A stretch of DNA of 64,000 nt, from positions 1-64,000 of the forward strand of contig NZ_NESF01000006.1 in NCBI RefSeq assembly GCF_003063665.1, in the 5' to 3' direction. The stretch is from Limnohabitans sp. Hippo3. Lineage in GTDB: Bacteria; Pseudomonadota; Gammaproteobacteria; Burkholderiales; Burkholderiaceae_C. Position numbers and translations under genes: made by a program. A model generated the notes under the pieces. It saw only the letters and a list, made by a program, of their open reading frames with translations, did not search any database and was not told the origin of the DNA. Shown here piece after piece: positions 56,418 through 64,000 of this stretch (positions are counted from its first letter, which is position 1; the number at the start of each line of letters is the position of its first letter).

Positions 56418-57707
56418 ATGAAGACTCTACAGGAATGGCTCGACTGGTGCGAGCAGTTACACCCCGTGGCCATAGACATGGGGCTGGACCGCGTGAAAAC
56501 CGTGGCCGACCGCATGCAGCTGCGTTTCGACTGCCCGGTGATCACCGTGGCGGGTACCAATGGCAAGGGCTCGACCTGCGCCATGCTCGAAGCCGTTTTG
56601 CTGCAAGCCGGTTACCGCACAGGCGTCTACACCTCGCCGCACCTGGTGCATTTTGAAGAGCGCTGCCGCCTGCATGGCGAATCGGCTTCGGCCGAAGTGT
56701 TTGCCGAAGCTTTTGCCGCCGTGGAAGCGGTGCGGGGCGATGTGAGCCTGACCTATTTCGAGTTCAGCACACTGGCCATCCTGCATCTGATGGCCCGCGC
56801 CAACCTGGATGTGGCGATTTTGGAGGTCGGTTTGGGCGGGCGTCTGGACGCGGTGAACATCATCGACGCTGACTGCGCTGTGATCACCAGCATCGACATC
56901 GACCACACGGCCATTTTGGGCAAAGACCGCGAAAGCATTGGCTTTGAGAAGGCGGGCATCATGCGCGCCGGGCGGCCTGTGATCGTGAGCGACCCGGTGC
57001 CGCCGCAAAGCGTGATCGACCATGCGGCTGCAGTCGGCGCTGATCTGTGGCAGTTTGGCCGTGATTTCAATTTTTCGGGCGACAAGCAGCAGTGGGCCTG
57101 GGCGGGGCGCGACCGCCGCTACAGCGGCATGGCCTATCCGGCCTTGCGCGGGGCCAACCAGTTGATCAACGCCTCGGGTGTGTTGGCTGCGCTGGACGCC
57201 TTGCGCCAGCGCATCCCCGTCACGGCCCAGGCGGTGCGCAACGGTCTGGCCATGGTGGAGTTGCCTGGGCGCTTCCAGATCGTGCCGGGCCAGCCGGTTT
57301 TGGTGCTGGACGTGGCGCACAACCCCCATTCGGTGGCGGCACTGGCGGCCAACCTGGACGCCATGGGCTTTTACCCCACCACCCACGCGGTGCTGGGGGC
57401 CATGGCCGACAAGGACCTCTTGCCCATGCTGCAAAAGGTCAACCCGATGGTGGATAAGTGGTATTTCACCGATTTGCCCCTGCCCCGGGCCGCCAAAGCG
57501 GCCGATTTGCAGCAGGCCTGGCAAACGCAAAACACCCGCACCGACACCGCCTCGAGCGTACACGCCGACCCCATGCAGGCCCTGCAGGCGGCCATCGATG
57601 CGGCAGACCCGGCTGATAGAATCGTGGTCTTTGGCTCCTTCTATACCGTGGGCGGTGTTTTGAAAGACGGCATCCCGCGTCTGCATGCCAAACACCTGAG
57701 CCCGTGA
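56418..57707 (+). CDS. folC: Bifunctional folylpolyglutamate synthase / dihydrofolate synthase
   Basis: A 429-residue Mur-ligase-family enzyme. The ATP loop is ITVAGTNGKGSTCAMLEAVL and the Mur-type segments TSPHLVHFEERCRL and LGLGGRLDAVN (in VGLGGRLDAVNIID) follow. It adds glutamates to dihydropteroate and folates. It is the first visible gene of folC-SPOR-cvpA-purF-metZ-gltX and lies 11 bases upstream of the SPOR gene. Confidence 0.94.
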   Translation: MKTLQEWLDWCEQLHPVAIDMGLDRVKTVADRMQLRFDCPVITVAGTNGKGSTCAMLEAVLLQAGYRTGVYTSPHLVHFEERCRLHGESASAEVFAEAFAAVEAVRGDVSLTYFEFSTLAILHLMARANLDVAILEVGLGGRLDAVNIIDADCAVITSIDIDHTAILGKDRESIGFEKAGIMRAGRPVIVSDPVPPQSVIDHAAAVGADLWQFGRDFNFSGDKQQWAWAGRDRRYSGMAYPALRGANQLINASGVLAALDALRQRIPVTAQAVRNGLAMVELPGRFQIVPGQPVLVLDVAHNPHSVAALAANLDAMGFYPTTHAVLGAMADKDLLPMLQKVNPMVDKWYFTDLPLPRAAKAADLQQAWQTQNTRTDTASSVHADPMQALQAAIDAADPADRIVVFGSFYTVGGVLKDGIPRLHAKHLSP

Positions 57708-57717
57708 GCACCACGCC

Positions 57718-58506
57718 ATGGCCTTTTTCAAGTTCCGATTTCCTGGTCAAACCGCTTCGGGTGAAGCGGTGACTGCCGGCCCCAACGAAAACATCGAAGT
57801 GGTTCGCCGCCGCGCGCGGCACCGTTTGATGGGGGCTGTGGTGCTGGTGCTGGTGGCCGTGGTGGGATTTCCCCTGCTGTTCGATACCCAGCCCCGACCT
57901 GTCGCGGTGGACACGCCCATCGTGATTCCTGACCGGCAAAGCACACCCCCCTTGTCGAGCGGCACCCCGGTGCCCGCAAGCCAGGCCCCAGCCAAACCAT
58001 TGTTGCCTGCCTCCGAGCCTGTGACGGCCCAAGCCAGTCTGGATGCCCGTGAAGAGGTGGTCCCTGCGCCCGCGCCCACCTCGCCAGCCCCCCAGGCAGA
58101 GCCTGCCAAAGTGGCTCCGCCAGTTGCGAAAGCCCCAGACAAAGAACCCGTGGTTAAGCAGAATGTCCCTGCCGCGGCCCCGGTAAAGGCGGACAAGCCC
58201 GCACCCGTGAAGCCCAAGGACGATGGCGACAAGGCCCAGGCACTGCTGGAGGGTAAGCAATCTGTCAAGGCATCCGCTGGGCGCGTCGTGATCCAGGTGG
58301 GCGCGTTCAGCGATCCTGCCAAAGTGCGTGAAGTGCGCAGCAAGCTGGAGCAAGCGGGCGTGAAAACCTACACCCAGATGGTGGAGCGCGACGGCAAGAG
58401 CACGACCCGCATCCGTGTGGGCCCTTTCGAAACGCGTGAAGAAGCCGACAAAGTGGCCGCCCGCATTCGCAAGCTCGACTTGCCTGTGTCTTTCTTGAAG
58501 ATCTGA
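57718..58506 (+). CDS. SPOR domain protein
   Basis: A 262-residue inner-membrane protein. One transmembrane helix lies near residues 38-58 (LMGAVVLVLVAVVGFPLLF), then a Pro/Ala-rich periplasmic linker and a C-terminal SPOR domain (RVVIQVGAFSDPAKVREVRS, then TTRIRVGPFETREEADKVAA). SPOR domains bind denuded septal peptidoglycan, so it is a cell-division factor of the DedD kind. It is between folC and cvpA, its usual place in Burkholderiales. Confidence 0.88.
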   Translation: MAFFKFRFPGQTASGEAVTAGPNENIEVVRRRARHRLMGAVVLVLVAVVGFPLLFDTQPRPVAVDTPIVIPDRQSTPPLSSGTPVPASQAPAKPLLPASEPVTAQASLDAREEVVPAPAPTSPAPQAEPAKVAPPVAKAPDKEPVVKQNVPAAAPVKADKPAPVKPKDDGDKAQALLEGKQSVKASAGRVVIQVGAFSDPAKVREVRSKLEQAGVKTYTQMVERDGKSTTRIRVGPFETREEADKVAARIRKLDLPVSFLKI

Positions 58507-58507
58507 C

Positions 58508-59002
58508 ATGGCGGTCAGCCTCACCGATTGGGTTTTGTTGGGGGTGTTGTTCGCCTCCATGCTGGTGGGACTTTGGCGCGGGCTGGTCTATGAGGTGTTG
58601 TCCCTGGCGGGCTGGGTGGCTGCTTTTGTGGTGGCGCAGTGGCTGGCAGCCGATGTGGTCGGTTGGCTGCCCATGATCCAGGGCGCTCCCCAATCGGTGC
58701 AGTACGCGGTGGCTTTTGCGGTGGTTTTCATGGCCACGGTCTTTGCCGCTGGCTTGTTGTCCTGGTTGATCAAGAAGCTGGTGGAAACGGTCGGTTTGCG
58801 TCCGGTCGATCGCACGCTGGGCGGTGTGTTCGGCTTGGCGCGTGGACTGGTGCTGTTGTTGGCTTTGACTGTTGTCCTGCAATTGACGGGCATGGCGCGT
58901 GACACCTGGTGGACGTCGGCCCAAGGCCCGGTTTGGCTGGACCTCATCCTGACGGGCCTGAAGCCCCTTTTGCCCCAGACCTTTGTGGAATATCTGCCCT
59001 GA
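58508..59002 (+). CDS. cvpA: CvpA family protein
   Basis: A 164-residue protein with four membrane helices (WVLLGVLFASMLVGLWRGLV, VAFAVVFMATVFAAGLLSWL, RGLVLLLALTVVLQLTGM). The family is needed for colicin V production in E. coli and is always near purF. It starts one base after the SPOR gene stop and 39 bases before purF. Confidence 0.9.
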   Translation: MAVSLTDWVLLGVLFASMLVGLWRGLVYEVLSLAGWVAAFVVAQWLAADVVGWLPMIQGAPQSVQYAVAFAVVFMATVFAAGLLSWLIKKLVETVGLRPVDRTLGGVFGLARGLVLLLALTVVLQLTGMARDTWWTSAQGPVWLDLILTGLKPLLPQTFVEYLP

Positions 59003-59041
59003 GTTTTTCGGGACAGTTCGATTTTTGAACGGATTAAAAGT

Positions 59042-60556
<1,515 letters not shown>

Positions 60557-60564
60557 GCCCAGCC

Positions 60565-61776
60565 ATGACGCAAGCCAAGCAATTTGACGATCTGCACATC
60601 GAAACCCTGGCGGTGCGTGCCGCTGTGGAGCGCAGCCAGTACGGTGAAAATTCCGAGGCCCTGTTCCTGACCAGCGGTTATGTGCAACCCACGGCCGCCG
60701 CCGCCGCCGCCCGATTTGCGGGTGATGAAGAAGGCTACACCTACGGCCGCTACGGCAACCCCACGGTGGCCAGCATGGAGATGCGCCTGGCCGCGCTCGA
60801 GGGGACTGAAGCGGCCATGGGCACAGCCTCGGGCATGTCGGCCATCTTGATGATGTGCCTGGGGCTGCTCAAAGCGGGCGACCATGTCCTGTGTTCGCGC
60901 TCCATGTTTGGCTCGACCATCAAGTTGATCGGCTCGGACCTGGCCAAGTTCGGTGTGGAGTCCAGCTTTGTCTCGCAAACCGACTTGAAGGAGTGGCAAG
61001 CCGCCATCCGCCCCAACACACGCTTGTTGTTTGCCGAAACGCCCACCAACCCCTTGACCGAGGTGTGCGACATCCAGGCGCTGGCCGACATGGCGCACAA
61101 CGCAGGCGCGTTGTTTGCCGTAGACAACTGCTTTGCGACGCCTGCTTTGCAGCGCCCGGTGGCCATGGGAGCCGACATCATCATGCATTCGGGCACCAAG
61201 TACCTGGACGGCCAGGGCCGCGTGATGGCGGGTGCCTTGTGCGCGCCGCAGCAAATGATTACTCAGAAGTTTTTGCCGGTGCTCAAAAGCGGCGGCATGA
61301 CGCTGGCACCTTTCAATGCCTGGGTGGTGCTCAAAGGTCTGGAAACGCTGGACCTGCGCATGCGGGCGCAGAGCGCCCGTGCGCAAATCCTGGCCGAGTG
61401 GCTCGAAAAGCATCCCTCGGTGGCCCGCGTGTATTACCCTGGCTTGGCAAGCCATCCGCAACACGATCTGGCTATGCGCCAGATGTCCGGCTTGGGCGGC
61501 GCGGTCTTGTCTTTCGACGTGAAAGCCGATGGCCCCGAGCAAGCCCGCGCACGGGCATTCCATGTGCTCGATTCGATGCAAATGTTGTCTTTATCGACCA
61601 ACCTGGGGGACACCAAAACCCTGGTGGCCCACCCGGCCAGCACTTCGCACGGCCGCCTGACCGAGGCCCAGCGCCAAGCTGCTGGTATTGGCCAGGGCCT
61701 GATCCGCGTGGCCGTCGGCCTCGAATACCCGCAAGACATTCAAAAAGACCTCTCCCGTGGTCTCGACACCCTCTGA
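60565..61776 (+). CDS. metZ: O-succinylhomoserine sulfhydrylase
   Basis: A 403-residue Cys/Met metabolism PLP enzyme. The Schiff-base Lys is in [20 protein letters not shown]. The N-terminal [20 protein letters not shown] and [20 protein letters not shown] are typical of MetZ. It forms homocysteine from O-succinylhomoserine and sulfide. Substrate succinyl versus acetyl ester is inferred from similarity only. The start at 60565 is an ATG eight bases after the purF stop. Confidence 0.92.
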   Translation: MTQAKQFDDLHIETLAVRAAVERSQYGENSEALFLTSGYVQPTAAAAAARFAGDEEGYTYGRYGNPTVASMEMRLAALEGTEAAMGTASGMSAILMMCLGLLKAGDHVLCSRSMFGSTIKLIGSDLAKFGVESSFVSQTDLKEWQAAIRPNTRLLFAETPTNPLTEVCDIQALADMAHNAGALFAVDNCFATPALQRPVAMGADIIMHSGTKYLDGQGRVMAGALCAPQQMITQKFLPVLKSGGMTLAPFNAWVVLKGLETLDLRMRAQSARAQILAEWLEKHPSVARVYYPGLASHPQHDLAMRQMSGLGGAVLSFDVKADGPEQARARAFHVLDSMQMLSLSTNLGDTKTLVAHPASTSHGRLTEAQRQAAGIGQGLIRVAVGLEYPQDIQKDLSRGLDTL

Positions 61777-61777
61777 T

Positions 61778-63172
61778 ATGACCCTTCCTGTACGCACGCG
61801 CACCCGCTTTGCCCCATCGCCCACGGGCTTCATTCATCTGGGCAACATCCGCTCGGCTTTGTACCCCTGGGCCTTTGCCCGCGCTACGGGTGGCGACTTC
61901 ATCTTGCGCATCGAAGACACCGACCTGGACCGCTCCACGCAAGCGTCGGTCGACGTGATCATCGAAGGCATGGCCTGGTTGGGGCTGGACCACGACGAAG
62001 GTCCCTTCTACCAAATGCAACGCATGGACCGCTACAAGGCGGTGCTGGCCGACTTGATTGCCGCGGGCCATGTCTACCCTTGCTACATGAGCATGGCAGA
62101 ACTCGACGCCTTGCGCGAACGCCAGATGGCCAACAAGGAAAAGCCCCGTTACGACGGCACCTGGCGTCCGGCAGAGGGCAAAACCTTGCCCACGATTCCC
62201 GAGGGTGTGAAGCCCGTGCTGCGCTTCAAGAACCCGATCGGCGGTGTGGTGGCTTGGGACGACAAGGTCAAAGGCCGCATCGAGATCAGCAACGACGAGC
62301 TCGATGACCTGGTGATCGCCCGCCCTGACGGCACGCCCACCTACAACTTCTGCGTGGTGGTGGACGACATCGACATGCAGATCACCCATGTGATCCGTGG
62401 CGACGACCATGTGAACAACACGCCACGTCAGATCAACATCTTCAAAGCCTTGGGCAAAGAGCCTCCGGTGTATGCCCACTTGCCCACCGTGCTGAATGAA
62501 CAGGGCGAGAAGATGAGCAAGCGCAACGGGGCCAAGGCGGTCACGGCCTACCGCGACGAAGGCTATTTGCCCGATGCCATGGTCAACTACCTAGCGCGTC
62601 TGGGCTGGAGCCACGGCGACGACGAAATCTTCAGCCGTGCACAGTTCCTCGAGTGGTTCAACCTGGACCACCTGGGCCGCAGCGCCGCCCAGTTTGACGA
62701 GGCCAAGCTCAAGTGGGTCAATGCCCAGCACCTCAAGGCCATGCCTGATGATGCGCTGGCCCAGCATGTTCAGCCCTTTCTGGCCAAACTGGGTGTGGTG
62801 GCCGATGAGCGCCTGGCCAATATTTGCGGCCTGTTCAAGGACCGCTGTGACACGCTGGTCGTTTTGGCCCAATGGATTTCGGCGTTTTATTTGGACGTGG
62901 TGCCCAATGCCGAAGAGAAAGCCCAGCATGTGACCGATGTGGTCAAGCCTGCTTTGGCTGTGTTGGCGGGCAAGCTGTCCAGCTGTGCGTGGGACAAGGC
63001 ATCCATTGCGGCGGCGATCAAGGAAACCTTGGCCGAAACCGGCCTCAAGATGCCTCAAATCGCCATGCCTGTTCGGGTGTTGGTGATGGGCACGGCCCAG
63101 ACACCATCGCTCGATGCGGTGCTCGCTTTGAGCCAGAGAGAAAAAATTCTGGAGCGCTTGAAAAACGCCTGA
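61778..63172 (+). CDS. gltX: Glutamyl-tRNA synthetase
   Basis: A 464-residue class I synthetase. The HIGH-like motif is [20 protein letters not shown] and the KMSKS-type motif is [20 protein letters not shown]. It charges tRNA-Glu with glutamate. The ATG at 61778 lies one base after the metZ stop (61774-61776). The gene for its substrate, tRNA-Glu, is 200 bases downstream. Confidence 0.96.
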   Translation: MTLPVRTRTRFAPSPTGFIHLGNIRSALYPWAFARATGGDFILRIEDTDLDRSTQASVDVIIEGMAWLGLDHDEGPFYQMQRMDRYKAVLADLIAAGHVYPCYMSMAELDALRERQMANKEKPRYDGTWRPAEGKTLPTIPEGVKPVLRFKNPIGGVVAWDDKVKGRIEISNDELDDLVIARPDGTPTYNFCVVVDDIDMQITHVIRGDDHVNNTPRQINIFKALGKEPPVYAHLPTVLNEQGEKMSKRNGAKAVTAYRDEGYLPDAMVNYLARLGWSHGDDEIFSRAQFLEWFNLDHLGRSAAQFDEAKLKWVNAQHLKAMPDDALAQHVQPFLAKLGVVADERLANICGLFKDRCDTLVVLAQWISAFYLDVVPNAEEKAQHVTDVVKPALAVLAGKLSSCAWDKASIAAAIKETLAETGLKMPQIAMPVRVLVMGTAQTPSLDAVLALSQREKILERLKNA

Positions 63173-63187
63173 AATTCTGTCTATAAT
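63158..63187 (+). promoter_or_regulatory. Probable promoter of the tRNA cluster
   Basis: TTGAAA (63158-63163), an 18-base spacer and a perfect TATAAT (63182-63187) form a good sigma-70 promoter. The -35 box lies inside the 3' end of gltX. It is 60 bases upstream of the first tRNA. Confidence 0.75.
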
Positions 63188-63247
63188 TCAAGTCTCGACA
63201 CCAACGAGGCATAACGAAAAAGCAGCAATGCTCGACGTTTTACCAAA

Positions 63248-63323
<76 letters not shown>

Positions 63324-63376
63324 ACGTGTTGAGAATGTTCGCAAGAACAAGTTTCGAAAGAAACAGTCCAGGTTAT

Positions 63377-63452
63377 GACCCTATCGTCTAGAGGCCTAGG
63401 ACATCACCCTTTCACGGTGAGTACCGGGGTTCGAATCCCCGTAGGGTCGCCA
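63377..63452 (+). tRNA. tRNA-Glu (TTC)
   Basis: Acceptor GACCCTA/TAGGGTC, anticodon stem TCACC/GGTGA with loop CTTTCAC and anticodon TTC, T arm GGGGTTCGAATCCCC. CCA is encoded at 63450-63452. Confidence 0.96.
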
Positions 63453-63508
63453 AGTTTTGTAGCACTTGGTCAGTTGCACAAGCAGCCTGACAAAAGTTAC
63501 AGCTACCA

Positions 63509-63585
63509 GGAGTGGTAGTTCAGTTGGTTAGAATACCGGCCTGTCACGCCGGGGGTCGCGGGTTCGAGTCCCGTCCACTCCGCCA
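63509..63585 (+). tRNA. tRNA-Asp (GTC)
   Basis: Acceptor GGAGTGG/CCACTCC, anticodon loop CTGTCAC with anticodon GTC flanked by the stem CCGGC/GCCGG, T arm GCGGGTTCGAGTCCCGT. CCA is encoded at 63583-63585. It is followed by a strong terminator. Confidence 0.96.
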
Positions 63586-63591
63586 AAAAAT

Positions 63592-63635
63592 AAAAACCGT
63601 TGTAAGTCTTGGACTTACAACGGTTTTTTGTTTTC
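63592..63635 (+). terminator. Terminator of the tRNA cluster
   Basis: A 17-bp perfect stem (AAAAACCGTTGTAAGTC with its complement, 63592-63608 and 63612-63628) encloses TTG and ends in six T and then GTTTTCT. It ends the tRNA transcript and could act on the minus strand too. Confidence 0.92.
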
Positions 63636-63693
63636 TGAATCCACTTGATTGAATTTGGGATCTTGTCAAGGCGCAGGCGTGATCTCTCATCCT

Positions 63694-63960
63694 CTAGTTG
63701 CGCTTTTCAAGGCTTACCATGGTGTGCTCGACCGCGGCCATGAAATCTGCCAAGTGAACGCTACCGGTTTTGCGGTCTATTGTCACAATCGCCGCTTCAT
63801 TCACCAGATTGGCCCACTCTGCTCGGGCGAAGCCAGGGCATCCCATCGGTGAAATGGGCAACAGACATCGTGCGTAGAAAAAACGACAGTGGACAAGGGG
63901 CTTGCAAGGGCCCTTGGGGCGATGCGTAATTCCACCGCGCTCCTCGTTGTCAGGCAGCAC
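63694..63960 (-). pseudogene. FtsH-like AAA+ protease fragment
   Basis: On the minus strand the C-terminal half of an 88-residue frame reads GCPGFARAEWANLVNEAA (about residues 40-57), like FtsH GTPGFSGADLANLVNEAA, then VHLADFMAAVEHTMVSLEKRN, like the FtsH segment with DFEKAKDKIMMGAERR; the residues are split here as VHLADFMAAVEH and TMVSLEKRN. It stops there. Only the end of the AAA module is present; Walker motifs and the zinc protease domain are absent on either side. It is a relic of an ftsH-like gene, with poor similarity upstream of residue 40. The true housekeeping ftsH is not in the window. Confidence 0.5.
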
Positions 63961-64000
63961 GGATGCTGCCTATTTGGATAGATGGAGAACACACCATGAG
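63953..64000 (+). other. Hairpin and possible start of a gene leaving the window
   Basis: GGCAGCA-CGGA-TGCTGCC (63953-63970) is a 7-bp hairpin. GGAG at 63984-63987 precedes an ATG at 63996-63998, so a plus-strand gene may begin here. Only one codon and part of the next lie in the window, so nothing more can be said. Confidence 0.3.

Overview
The window is about 61% G+C and densely coded. It looks like chromosomal DNA of a betaproteobacterium of the order Burkholderiales, most likely family Comamonadaceae. The grounds are the tmRNA tag (A)NDERFALAA, the fused aroA-cmk gene inside a gyrA-serC-pheA-tyrA-aroA/cmk-rpsA-ihfB-lapA-lapB series, the folC-SPOR-cvpA-purF-metZ series, and the number of TRAP transporters. 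No species is assigned.

Layout. 1-5.7 kb: assorted metabolic genes (glutathione S-transferase, dienelactone hydrolase, ZIP metal transporter, sulfurtransferase, EamA exporter, Rieske oxygenase). 5.9-9.0 kb: xseB-ispA-dxs, the entry into isoprenoid synthesis. 9.1-12.8 kb: a TakP-like TRAP transporter whose binding-protein gene converges on its membrane genes. 12.9-22.1 kb: a tungsten locus. It has a ModE-like regulator, a TupBCA tungstate ABC transporter, a GAF/Fis regulator, a three-subunit tungsten aldehyde oxidoreductase (ferredoxin, W-pterin subunit, FAD subunit), a MoaD-like protein and a small unknown protein. 22.1-23.5 kb: crcB and rdgC. 23.6-30.9 kb: a second TRAP transporter, a MarR-type regulator and a fused 5-oxoprolinase/hydantoinase, probably one uptake-and-hydrolysis unit. 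30.9-42.9 kb: comEA-like gene, then the aromatic amino acid/serine/translation series on the minus strand. 43.1-46.4 kb: ompA, ubiG, gph, tmRNA and an unusual HTH-receiver protein. 46.6-51.4 kb: acyl-CoA ligase, flavin monooxygenase, a MesD-type core methionine synthase and a 2-oxoglutarate dioxygenase, with dispersed palindromes between genes. 51.6-56.4 kb: yajQ, murB, argG, ppnP, a glycine-zipper protein and an ArsC-like protein. 56.4-63.2 kb: folC, SPOR, cvpA, purF, metZ, gltX. 63.2-64 kb: tRNA-Ala, tRNA-Glu and tRNA-Asp, then a short remnant resembling FtsH.

The most coherent functional unit is the tungsten locus. Tungstate is imported by TupABC, built into a pterin cofactor, and used by an AorABC-type enzyme to oxidise aldehydes (or reduce acids) with NAD through an iron-sulfur relay. 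A strong hairpin between aorB and aorC may lower AorC output. The most unexplained DNA structure is a pair of large imperfect palindromes between murB and argG. They share an identical 30-bp core in opposite orientation but have different, self-complementary stems. A smaller palindrome family with compensatory base changes recurs at about 0.2, 50.5 and 51.5 kb.
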